From contig JAQIWT010000876.1 of assembly GCA_034696485.1 (NCBI GenBank), forward strand, positions 1 through 14,227: a stretch of 14,227 nt of DNA, read 5' to 3'. Numbering within the stretch: position 1 is the stretch's first letter; every line of letters starts with the position of its first letter. A program made the position numbers and the translations under genes. This DNA comes from Isohypsibius dastychi. Taxonomy: Eukaryota > Tardigrada > Eutardigrada > Parachela > Isohypsibiidae. The notes under the pieces were generated by a model. That model saw nothing but the letters and a program-made list of their open reading frames with translations, made no database searches and was not told the DNA's origin. This document shows, piece after piece, positions 1 to 8,213 of this stretch.

Positions 1-6
1 TGAGCT

Positions 7-157
7 GGGGGGGGGGGGGGGGGCAATAAGGAAAAATAGCAGCTGTGAATTTAGGCGAGATTGATCGTCGATGATTAGGCAGTTGCAAGAAAAATACTTG
101 AGAACCTGTCAAGAGAATGTGGCGAGAGCTTCGAGAAACAGGTTCTAATCGCAAAGA
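7..157 (+). repeat. G-tract-headed dispersed repeat, copy 1
   Basis: A run of 17 G (7-23) is followed by CAATA and about 130 nt that recur at 8226-8358 with a constant offset of 8202. By hand count the copies differ at 11 of 117 positions over 40-156, without gaps. The 16 nt next to the G run are more diverged (6 of 16 differ). Near the 3' end are inverted arms AGAACCTGT (101-109) and ACAGGTTCT (138-146) around a 28-nt loop, identical in both copies. Similarity stops soon after this hairpin, so the unit seems to be G-tract, body, hairpin. It ends about 110 nt upstream of the astacin start codon. It may be a short non-autonomous mobile element; a structured RNA or promoter module is less likely. 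I do not recognise the family. Confidence 0.8.
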
Positions 158-269
158 AAACTACGCATCATATCACTTAGATTAGACCCCACTCCAAGCA
201 AAAACATCTTAATGGTCGTCGAGCAGAGCCAGTAGTTTTTCGTTTCAATCGTCGTATATCTGATTTCAA

Positions 270-1205
270 ATGGCCCGACTGCTCTGTTTTGCGTTTTTTA
301 TCGTCTGCTTTTGCTCCCATGCAAAAAGCTTCCCAATAAACTGGAAGCTTTACGTTTCGAAAGAGATGCTGGACAAGTATGACGGAAAAGGATTCACTTG
401 TTGTTCAACGTCCTATTTCCAAGGTGACATTGACGGAATTGACAGAGAATTATCGACGGAGGATCTTAGAGGTCGATTGAATAACGCAATCAGCGACGAG
501 AGTAAACGATGGCCGAATGGTGCAGTCCCATTTCAAATAAGTGACATGTATAATAACGACGACCGAATACTGGAGAAGACATTGATCGAATTGGCCATGA
601 ATTCCATCGCGTCAAGTACCGGTTATTGCATCAAATTCATACCTCGAACGACTGAGAGAGATTTCATCTATATAACAAGAGGAATAGGATGCAGCTCGCA
701 CGTTGGTAGGGCTGGAGGAAGGCAAATAGTATCATTTGCTAGAGGATGTTTGGAAGAGGTTGGAGCTATTCAACATGAATTCTTACATGCTCTGGGTTTC
801 TATCATGAGAATTCCAGAGTGGATCGGGATGATTACATTTGGATCAACTGGAAAAACCTCCAACCCGATGCAGCCAAAGACTTCAATATATCAAGTGATG
901 CCACGACCTTTGGTTTACCATATGATTAGGACTTTATCATGCATTACCGACATAACGCCTTTGCGATCAACAACTCCGTGCCCACTATACTTCCAAAAGA
1001 AGAAGAAGCAGGAATCGGGCAGAGTTCCAGTATGAGTATTCTGGATATTGTCAAGCTGAAGAGAGCAGATAAGTGCCCGGAGAAAGACTATGAGAGAGCG
1101 ATTGGAGGTGTGGTCAGAACGACGACTATCAGAAGAATCACGACTACACTCAATCCTGCTCAAGTCCAATCTTGTGCTAGTTCGAAACCTATGCCTGCTC
1201 CATAG
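270..1205 (+). pseudogene. Astacin-family zinc metalloprotease, interrupted by an in-frame TAG
   Basis: Reads as a secreted zinc endopeptidase of the astacin (M12A) family. Residues 1-20 are a hydrophobic signal peptide. FQGD at 50-53 is the propeptide aspartate switch, and RWPNG at 80-84 marks the start of the mature enzyme. The zinc motif HEFLHALGFYHE begins at residue 169 (ligands H169, H173, H179; catalytic E170), followed by SRVDRDDYI. C141 and C160 should form one disulfide. Just after LPYD the frame hits TAG (927-929). The same frame then continues with IMHY (the Met-turn), AFA..., IGQ, DIVKLK and a Cys in KCPE, the expected partner of C120, and a Thr-rich tail to TAG at 1203-1205. TAG stands where the family has Tyr in PYDYxSxMHY. 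No intron can remove it. It is most likely a recent pseudogene, null allele or sequencing error; readthrough is possible. The coding region has no introns, unlike the neighbouring genes. Start ATG 270 has G at +4. Confidence 0.85.
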
Positions 1206-1964
1206 TTTGAAACGAACCGAAAGGCTCGTAGGCTATAACATTGGGGTCATACTTTACCAGCTCCACTCATTTTGGGGGGTTTGAGGCTACGTCCACTTTT
1301 CCCTCAGTGTATTATGACCACACGCTGGTGACTTGAGAACCCAAGAAGCGTCACCTCGTACGCCTCCGTGTTTTTCTTGCAACTCGGAACGAAAATCATC
1401 AAGATTTTCAAATTTCATCCATTTGAACCTCAATCGTTATTTTCCGCCCTCTTCCTGCATCATTACCGACCCAGGAGCTCATATTGCAGTTTGCTATCAC
1501 CTGCTGTGTACAGATGACACCAGCCCTCCAGTTTTTAGCAGAAAGAATGTGTCAAACTGAGATTGGCGATTTTGCAATAGCAGGATTTTTCAGGATCTAC
1601 AGCTGGGTGAGTATTTTTTCCGATGTGCAACCAGGCAGAACTGTTCTTCTGAATTCAGATCGATTAGTAATACCAGAAAACTTAACGACAGATGATGTAA
1701 GAGTAAGACGTCGCTCTCACGTCTTGCTCTTGTCAGTTGGCGTTTTCTCTTTGCATGTTTTTGTCGGAAACAATTGTTCACTGAAATGAGTCTCGAGCCA
1801 GGGGTTGTGTTCATTATTCCGAAAATGTCAGGCTACCGGAAATCAGTTCTACTCTGTCACTTCAACGGAACATTTGTCTGACTTTCTCAGTTCCATTCCT
1901 TTACCAGCTCCAGTTTTCACGTTGAACCGTCATATGGAGCAGGAAAGGGTTTTACTGTACTCAG
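1206..1964 (+). other. Region between astacin and LRR gene; possible 5' exon of the LRR gene
   Basis: No convincing coding region. A good donor (GTGAGT at 1607-1612, after AGCTGG) closes a short open stretch on the + strand. A pyrimidine-rich acceptor ends at 1964 (ACTGTACTCAG), in phase 0 with the LRR frame. These could bound an intron separating a leader exon from the LRR body, but no clear signal-peptide exon was found and the donor-side peptide is not recognisable. No AATAAA was seen shortly after the astacin frame. Confidence 0.3.
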
Positions 1965-2737
1965 AACAAAGTAGCGTCAGTTCTTCCCGGATGGAAATTG
2001 CAAGCAATGAGCAATAACGATTGCGAGGCGCTGGAAGCGGAAAACTGTTATATTGCAAGTTGGGCTGACTGCCCAAATGGATATTTTTCTTTTGTTTGCG
2101 ACAGTGACTCGACATGGAATGAAATCCAAACCCACTTGGAGAAAGTAAAGAGAGCATTGTCTTTTGGTCCAGCAGGACTAACTTTGGAGGGTAAAAATGA
2201 TCTGAAATCGGAATTTCTCGATCCTATATCAAAGAACTTGGCTAGTCTTCAGATATACAACACGGCCGATTTCAGTTCAAGCACGTTTATACAGCTACAT
2301 TTACCCAATCTTCTAAGCTTGACATTTACCTACTGCACGAACATCCGCATCAAGGCAGGCACCCTTCAGTTCAACATGCTCCAAGTTCTGGCCTTCGTTG
2401 AGTCTACAATTGCCGAGATTGAAAAAGGATCTTTCGATACCTTGACTAGTTTGAAGACAATTGTTTTCGACCAAGATATCTCGCCACCATTTCCGTTTAC
2501 AACAGAGCTCATCTATGGAGATTTCATTGTAGCTCAGAGTACCATTGGTTAAGGGAATATCTAAAGCAGCATCCAGAACTCATCCAGCCTCGAAAGGAGG
2601 GAGTGGTAGACACTTTTCCAGGAATGATCACTAGCGCGCTGACCAAAAGCATGATTTTTTATCCTGTTGATTGCGCGAAAGAAGATCTATCTGGCAATTC
2701 TGATCAAATTGAGTTTTCGCTGAATGCTGAAGAATAA
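1965..2737 (+). pseudogene. Leucine-rich-repeat ectodomain protein, frameshifted near its C-terminus
   Basis: An extracellular-type LRR protein, probably for ligand or partner binding. The frame is open from 1926; the first ATG is at 2007, but an exon starting at the acceptor before 1965 fits better because no signal peptide lies in this exon. A Cys-rich N-terminal cap (NDCEALEAENCYIASWADC) is followed by about four LRR units, for example LASLQIYNTADF, LLSLTFTYCTNI, LQVLAFVESTIAEI and LKTIVFD. After FDQDISPPF the frame drifts to a stop at 2550-2552. A frame shifted by one base instead reads HLWRFHCSSEYHWLREYLK, a clear LRR C-terminal cap with Cys, Trp and WLR, and continues to TAA 2735-2737. 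The shift falls at about 2478-2510, equal to one lost base. No GT-AG intron there restores the frame. It is a pseudogene, null allele or sequence error. No membrane segment was seen. Confidence 0.65.
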
Positions 2738-3107
2738 TGGGCATTGATTTATTAATGATACTTTTTGTCATGTTTTGTAGTAGAAAATACATCGTGTTCG
2801 TTCGTTGCAACCAAACAAAACTAGAATAACGGTACGCAAATGCCATAGTCTATCCTCTCCCTAAGATTCTGTCAAATGCAATAATGCAACCTTGAAACAT
2901 CAGACCGTATGACAAAATAGATATTGTTACATTAAAAGGAGGACCATCTTCGAACGCGGCACTGTTGTATAGATCTCGGAATGAGAACCCGAGACACGTA
3001 GGTCGCGGCGACAGTTCGCAAATGCGGTATCCATGTTGAGGCAACCAACTCGAAGCAATTGATGTGTCAAGTATAGTGCACAGATCTATCAGATCAGACG
3101 GTTACAT
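2738..3107. other. Intergenic, nothing recognised
   Basis: No coding region, RNA gene or repeat that I can support. Short open frames on the - strand carry no known motif. Confidence 0.5.
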
Positions 3108-3218
3108 ATCTGCATAGTGTTTTTGTTTGGCAGGCTTGCTGACTTGTCATCTGCTCTGACGGCAGATCAATCAGAAGTTTTCATTATCTGCCAAGCCGCA
3201 GATCTGCGGCTTGGCAGA
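3108..3218. repeat. Inverted-repeat cluster with ATCTGC/GCAGAT motifs and a perfect 32-nt palindrome
   Basis: The core, 3187-3218, is a perfect palindrome with no spacer: left arm TCTGCCAAGCCGCAGA (3187-3202), right arm its exact reverse complement (3203-3218). The hexamer ATCTGC or its complement also occurs at 3108-3113, 3149-3154, 3162-3167, 3186-3191, 3198-3203 and 3202-3207. The pair at 3149-3154 and 3162-3167 makes a 6-bp stem with a 7-nt loop. GGCAGGCTTG near 3129 resembles part of the palindrome arm. This may be a foldback or MITE-type insertion, or a site for a dimeric DNA-binding protein. No flanking target duplication was established. Confidence 0.8.
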
Positions 3219-3694
3219 AGTCGACCATACTTCAAGCTTTAGAATGCAAGTCTTTCGGGTGATGTGTTGAGTGTGTGGGATGTTGTATCATTTTAGCCCG
3301 TGGGGGCCGGGTTGCCATAGTACTCAGAAACTGGCGACTAATTACGTTATTACCGTACCCAAAGGGAAATTCCGCAGAGATCACTTGTTCATGACACCAT
3401 GTCACCCGGATCTATACTGATCTCGGCAAAAGCAAACTGTGCCCCCGGATAAACGGCTATTGAAACTGTAGTGACGATATAGCTTACACTTATCCAACTT
3501 ATGGCTTAGCACCATAAGCCAGTGACCCGTAGTAAACCTGTTTGCGTCCCCAGGCCGACGAATCCTCTCGAGCTTCATAACCCCGCAAACAGTATTTGTG
3601 ACGGCTTCAAGGAAGACGTGCAGACCCCGATTCAATAGAATCTGGTAGGAAATATGCTCACTTTAAGGGGTACCGTTGTACTATAAAGTATGGC
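3219..3694. other. Intergenic, nothing recognised
   Basis: No supported gene. A 77-codon open frame on the - strand (3635-3402) has no recognisable motif and is treated as chance. Confidence 0.5.
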
Positions 3695-3816
3695 GGCCCA
3701 TACGGGCCAAAACCAACCAATGATTAACTCAACTCGAACATGCCATGTTGAACGGTCGAGTCGATAGGTACATTCAATGATTCAACCCAAGTGAGTTCAG
3801 TCCGCTTCTCGGACTG
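3695..3816. repeat. Cluster of short hairpins
   Basis: Three inverted repeats lie within 122 nt. GGCCC/GGGCC at 3695-3699 and 3704-3708 has loop ATAC. ACTCGA (3732-3737) pairs with TCGAGT (3756-3761) and encloses AACATG/CATGTT (3737-3742 and 3744-3749). CAGTCCG (3798-3804) pairs with CGGACTG (3810-3816) around loop CTTCT. No tRNA cloverleaf can be drawn through them. They may belong to a decayed mobile element. Confidence 0.55.
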
Positions 3817-3990
3817 GGACAGTTCGAATGATACAATATGCTCGGTATGACTGACACGACTGACTCGCGTTAGTCCATAGCTACTGAGTTACCGTTCAGT
3901 TATGGTATGTAGGACTAAGTTCCTTTATAGGATTCCTCTCATAGTTTCCAATAGTTGTTCACCGATTTAGTAATAAACCAGATGATCTAA

Positions 3991-4389
3991 GCTTTTGTCT
4001 GTTTCGACAACGCGTGGAAGCTGAATCCACTAACCAGTTTTGATGCATACCAGGTTGCCTTGAACGAATTTCGAGCGCTTCATCACACATTATTTTTGAA
4101 TTCACATGACAAAACCTGGAATGGACAACAAATGGTTCCAAATCATATCCATCATTTTTAGGTCTACGACGGGGCTGTATCTTTCCGGTGCTGCATCCAA
4201 TCTCAAGACATTTGCTACGAAAAATATAGCGCTTCGAAACTAAGCACAAAATATCTCGAAGTTCCGGTGAGAAAAACAATGTTCACGAGTATGGTCGAGT
4301 TCAAGCTTTTGGGCCAAGACAAGAAAGATTCTGACTGTTTCTTGCCCTTTTGGCGTGCATGGTGGAAAACCGTTGATTGTTCAGTGTGA
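3991..4389 (+). other. Unrecognised open frame with one internal TAG (possible pseudogene)
   Basis: After TAA at 3988-3990 one frame stays open for 56 codons, meets TAG at 4159-4161, then stays open for 75 more codons to TGA 4387-4389. The second half is Cys- and Trp-containing (FRCCIQSQDICYEKY, FLPFWRAWWKTVDC). The TAG ends a plausible splice acceptor (CATCATTTTTAG, then GTCTAC), and GTGAGA at about 4269 could be a donor, so the second half could instead be an exon with unknown partners. I recognise no family. A 106-codon frame on the opposite strand (4279-3959) competes for the same bases and is not recognisable either. Confidence 0.25.
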
Positions 4390-5124
4390 CATTCGGTTGA
4401 ATAGAAAAATGAATTCTCTATCGACTGTTACTAAAAGCCACAGGTTTGGGATAAAAAGGAGTGAGCTGCACGACCCCAAAAAGTATAGTCAGAAATAGTG
4501 GACCACACTGTGGAATGAGGCCACCCTACATTCGCTACATGGAACAACAATCAACACCAGCAACCTTCGGTGATTGAATAGAGCTAACTGAGAATGATAA
4601 ATTATCCTCTTCAAAACCTTAAACATTACGGAGATAGGCGGTTACGTACGACTATTTGGATATCGGGGCAATGGTGCACGATTTTTGGTCATTTTCAGTT
4701 GATTCTCATCTTTTCTGGAAACCGATGATCTTATTGAACTGAACTACATGGTTTCTAAACTTCAATCTAACTTTTGCCCGCTACCATAACTCAGTTCGGA
4801 TAAGCTACATACACGTTTTACCCAGATTAAAGGGTTCAGCTCAGCGCGGGTCGAATAATGCAAATCAATGCGGCAACCTAGAAAACAATTATCACACATG
4901 TCCTGCTCTCAACTGCTAATTGGTGACCAGTAACGTATTTCCGGTTATTTTGAGCGACATTTCAAAGCAAAAGTACAGCTGTTATTTGCTCGACGGAAAC
5001 AATGATCAAAAACATGGCAAATCTCCTACCTAATAAAAGAGCTTGATTAAAATATTCGATAAAAAAATGAGATGGGGAGAGTTGAATAAGTTTAGCGGTC
5101 CGCGTGCATGGTGGTCGTGATTGC
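4390..5124. other. Intergenic, 3' flank of the GPCR gene
   Basis: No supported gene. On the - strand this is the downstream flank of the GPCR. No AATAAA in the - orientation was found close to the stop, so the poly(A) site is not assigned. Confidence 0.45.
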
Positions 5125-6267
5125 TCAACGGTTGTTGGTGGTATTACCAGTATTTCGTTCCACAGCAATCCTCGTCGAATATCGACTAAAGCAGTTTGAT
5201 AATGTTCTATTGACGGCCATTCTGATGTCATGACAACCGATATGGAACAGGAAAGGATTGCAACCGGAACTGGCATAAGACATCCAGTAGGCCACCAGGA
5301 ACATGGTCGGGAAATCTTCATCGAAGTAAAAGGTCATGAACTGAAAACAATCACAAAATTATGATCGTGATCGGAAAATGATCGCAGTCATTGATTTACC
5401 AGAAATATCTGTGAGGGAACCCAGCAAACCATCAAGCAAATGAAGAGCAGGGTTAATACATAAAATACCTTCTTTTCTTTTTGGTATGCTTTATTTGTGT
5501 TATCCATTTCCGACTTTGCAGCCACGCGGTTACGTTTCACTGAAAGCTTCCAAACCAGAACGGCAATCAGTGGGTAGGCTGAGCAAGTGACGCCAAATGG
5601 TATCCAAATCATGGCTATCATTGAATAGAACGCACTCGCCCATGAGGGCTCCGTCTTGACGTCCCTTGAATCAATATAAAATTGATTATCCTGAAGTTGG
5701 CCACAAAATTTTTTACCAAGAGCAGCCGTATGCAGTAGGTGGTGTTGAGGGGAACGCTCTCGCGTAAAACATTCCCGGAGCGAATGCGAGAGTTGTGTAG
5801 ACCCAAGTCAGACCAATTATAATGGTGACCTTTCGAATTGAGTTGTGGTTTCGATATGAAACTGGCATAGATACTGCCCACAATCGATCCAGTGCAATAA
5901 CCATCAGCCCAAACAGACTTTCACCAGTGGCCATACCGTCAAAGAAGATCCAGAGTGTGCATTGGCGATAACTAAATGGCCAATAGCCCAAATAGGTGTT
6001 TGCGGTGAAATGGGGCATTCCCAGGGCGCCGGAGAGGAAATCAGCGACTGCCAGGTTTAGAAGGTATAAGTTAAACGGTTCTCGCATGAGAGCTTGATCT
6101 TTCAGGAACACGAATATAATTCCTAGATTTGCAATGACCGTGATGATTGTCAGGAGGATCATCAAAGTTAATATGAACCAGCCCTTCATTGGCTGGCTAG
6201 TGATGTCCACTCCGGTAGAATTCCAGGTGGTGTTGAATTCACTATCGTTAGAAGAGATGATTTCCAT
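5125..6267 (-). CDS. Amine-type (muscarinic-like) rhodopsin-family GPCR, three exons
   Basis: A seven-helix plasma-membrane receptor. Exons 6267-5717, 5664-5400 and 5340-5125 join in frame (1032 nt, 343 aa). Introns are 52 nt (donor GTAAAA; acceptor ATTCAAG, less usual) and 59 nt (TTTTCAG). Residues 1-29 are extracellular with sequons at N7, N12 and N16. Landmarks are N47 in TM1, NLAVAD (71-76) in TM2, C103 and D110 in TM3 (the 3.25 Cys and the 3.32 Asp that binds the amine), DRL (127-129), W155, C182, P206, Y214, CWVP (264-267), and W291 and Y294 in TM7. The Asp and the Trp/Tyr pair point to an aminergic or muscarinic-like ligand; the ligand itself is inferred. Oddities are DRL for DRY, NPFLF (300-304) for NPxxY, and a short third inner loop. 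ATG 6267 has A at -3 and G at +4. An upstream in-frame ATG (6438) would add 57 basic residues and has a weaker context. Confidence 0.9.
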
Positions 6268-6930
6268 CTTGAGGTAGAGCACAATTAGTTCAGTTCTCCA
6301 AACAGCGTTCACGGTACGATTTGCGGCTAAACGGACAGGATGAGGAGGATGCACATTAAGTACACTTAGTGAGTGCTTTTTTATTGCCGTCGTTCGAAAT
6401 GGATTGACTTCCAAAATAACCTTCTTTACCTTGTTCATGGGAATATGAGGTGAGGTAGTCACTTGATTGATGCTCCATACGTTTCTTTACGCTTTATGCG
6501 AAACTGTTTCCGTTTTTGACACTTATTGACTTCTATGGCATTTTTTGCATGACACTGGAGAAATGTTTTATGAAGATTTTTAATCACAGCACCCGTTATA
6601 CTGTATCGGGGAAAAAATATGCCACTATCCCATCACCATCACACTAGTACATCAAAGGGTCGGTTCGTCAGGGTAATCTATGTGTTCCGTGAGTCAGGTT
6701 AGGGAGTCATGGTATCAGTGCACCCAACGCCACACACAGGGCTGGTACAGCAAACACAAAGAACACACAAAGAACAGACTCTAACACTTTATCATACTGC
6801 AATTCATCATACTCTGCAATTTGTCATACTCCCGTAAATCGCAAGTTCAAGGATATTGAAGGGGGCGTTGGGACTTATCATGCGAGAATCCGACTTATTA
6901 TCGTGGGTTATCAACCCTGTTATCTCACGG
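6268..6930 (-). promoter_or_regulatory. Upstream region of the GPCR gene, with short direct repeats
   Basis: This stretch should hold the 5' UTR and promoter. The GPCR frame stays open upstream to about 6462. An 11-bp unit ACACAAAGAAC is tandemly duplicated at 6754-6764 and 6765-6775. TCATACT occurs at 6792, 6807 and 6834, twice followed within a few bases by GCAATT. GGGT-TATCA-ACCC near 6905 is a small hairpin. No core promoter motif is assigned. Confidence 0.3.
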
Positions 6931-7617
6931 TTAGCTACCACACCGCATGATCGTGCCTTCTGAGTTACGCCAAATAACAGCGAAAAAAATTAAAAAAGAG
7001 GAATGAAATGAAACTGGATTGCGAATCCCGAGAGATTGTTTCCAAATTCTTCGATACAACACAAGACAAAAGGTCAGCAGGACGCCGTGTGACCTTTTCG
7101 AAACATCCACTCCAATGTTGTCATTATTCGAATTATGCAAAAAAGTGACAGTTGAATAGCAATGAGCCTCAGACTTGAAAATTACCGCGCCCTTTCTGTC
7201 ATCTTTTTCAACGCCGACTTTTTCAATGCCGGCCGCATTTCTCGCTTTTACATGTTGATTTTTTGTTGGTTCGACATTGCAAAGATGTTTATCTCTCATC
7301 TTTTTTGTAGCCATAGAATCCATCTGTAATATATATGTAAGTGACATGACCGCATTCGGATATTGCACTCTTTGCCATACGTCAGACTCCAGCTGGATCT
7401 TGGCTATTATCCACAGACTTCCCCCGAATTCCCTGGGAAAATGGTCATGAACATTGCATGAGATGAACAATGCAACCAAATGGTAGGTCTTAAACGCGCA
7501 CCTACTCACACGATTCTGAAAAAACCACGACGGAAACAAACAAGAATATCTGTGTTTGCCACACGACTGCGGTTTAAACAATTGCCCATTTTCAATGGCC
7601 ACTGCTAACAGGTCCAT
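6931..7617 (-). CDS. Hypothetical open frame of 228 codons, unrecognised
   Basis: An uninterrupted frame from ATG 7617 to TAA 6933-6931. At this base composition stops should come about every 18 codons (my rough estimate), so the length is notable. Yet the protein shows no domain I recognise: mixed hydrophobic patches (HLVALFISC, GVLLTFCLVLY) flank a charged Lys-rich middle from MDSMATKKMRDK onward. Splice-like signals lie inside: TTTTTTCAG before AATCGT, then GTGAGT near 7506; ATTACAG directly before ATG 7323; and GCG-GTAATT near 7190. The real structure may therefore be a short exon, for example 7323 to about 7190, of a spliced gene, or the frame may be chance. It lies upstream of the GPCR in the same orientation. 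Confidence 0.25.
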   Translation of the reverse strand: MDLLAVAIENGQLFKPQSCGKHRYSCLFPSWFFQNRVSRCAFKTYHLVALFISCNVHDHFPREFGGSLWIIAKIQLESDVWQRVQYPNAVMSLTYILQMDSMATKKMRDKHLCNVEPTKNQHVKARNAAGIEKVGVEKDDRKGAVIFKSEAHCYSTVTFLHNSNNDNIGVDVSKRSHGVLLTFCLVLYRRIWKQSLGIRNPVSFHSSFLIFFAVIWRNSEGTIMRCGS

Positions 7618-7738
7618 TTCTGTGAAATACTGCGTTTCATCACTGTCCTCTTTATCGTAATAAAATCAGGCATCCGGAACAAATATCTGGAGGGAGAATT
7701 TTCTGAAAGTGGATGCCAAACTGAATTCAGTTTTTTGT

Positions 7739-7751
7739 CCCCCCCCCCCCC
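7739..7751. repeat. Poly-C tract (13 C)
   Basis: Thirteen consecutive C between TTTTTTGT and ATTTGCG. The flanks do not match the G-headed repeat. Confidence 0.95.
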
Positions 7752-7980
7752 ATTTGCGCGAGTCTGGGGCTGTTGAATCTTGAAGACATCCAAGACCTTG
7801 GGATACTTCTGGATCAGGTGGCCATTCAGTTGCTTGGGTTTGTCACCTATTTGCTTTCCCTGGCGCAGTGGCGATTCAAAGTGCTCTATGGATCGAATGT
7901 CTGAGGGGAGAGTCAGACCTTCGCACAAGCGTGATCGAAAGATCAACCTTTTCGAAATTTCCGTTCAATGTGGTTTGCAT

Positions 7981-8008
7981 CCCCCCCCCCCCCCCCGTTA
8001 AGCGGGGG
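7981..8008. repeat. Poly-C tract (16 C) with hairpin
   Basis: Sixteen C (7981-7996) run straight into a hairpin: CCCCCG (7992-7997), loop TTAAG, CGGGGG (8003-8008). The tract faces the G-tract at 8214-8225 in opposite orientation, so the two could pair across about 217 nt. Tract length may be unreliable in the assembly. Confidence 0.9.
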
Positions 8009-8213
8009 TTTGATAATTCGATGCCCCACTCGGCCCATGACCGCCAGAGCATCTAAAATTACCACTGCCCTGCCCTGTCGAGACATGTCCTTGATATCAC
8101 GATTTGCAGCGATGTCAGCAGGGCTGTGCCGGGGTTCAAAACTTCGTGAGACTGAATTAATTTTTTCAGTTCATCGCCGCGCACTAGTCCAGCCGTGAGC
8201 CTGACTTTTGAAC

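Larger units (their letters stand above)
7618..8213. other. Intergenic segment carrying two poly-C tracts
   Basis: No supported gene. Overlapping short open frames on both strands have no known motif, and several are merely Pro or Gly runs translated from the poly-C tracts at 7739-7751 and 7981-7996. Confidence 0.5.

Noticed and set aside
736-1284. Short open frames overlapping the astacin gene in other frames and on the other strand
   Set aside because: They are shadows of the astacin reading frame; none shows a motif.
3781-3850. Possible tRNA (hairpin CAGTCCG/CGGACTG followed by AGTTCGAAT)
   Set aside because: No acceptor stem or D-arm could be fitted; the loops are the wrong size for a cloverleaf.
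4962-5321. 119-codon frame on the - strand over GPCR exon 3
   Set aside because: A different frame from TM7; the recognised receptor frame explains these bases.
5618-5881. Alternative frame across the first GPCR intron
   Set aside because: It runs through the intron and out of frame with TM4-TM5; the spliced model restores every conserved position.
7930-7996. Third, inverted copy of the G-headed repeat left of the C16 tract
   Set aside because: Only a short AT-rich stretch (AAATTT... TCGATCA) resembles the body and needs gaps; the strongly conserved AGAACCTGTCAAGAGAATG part is absent.
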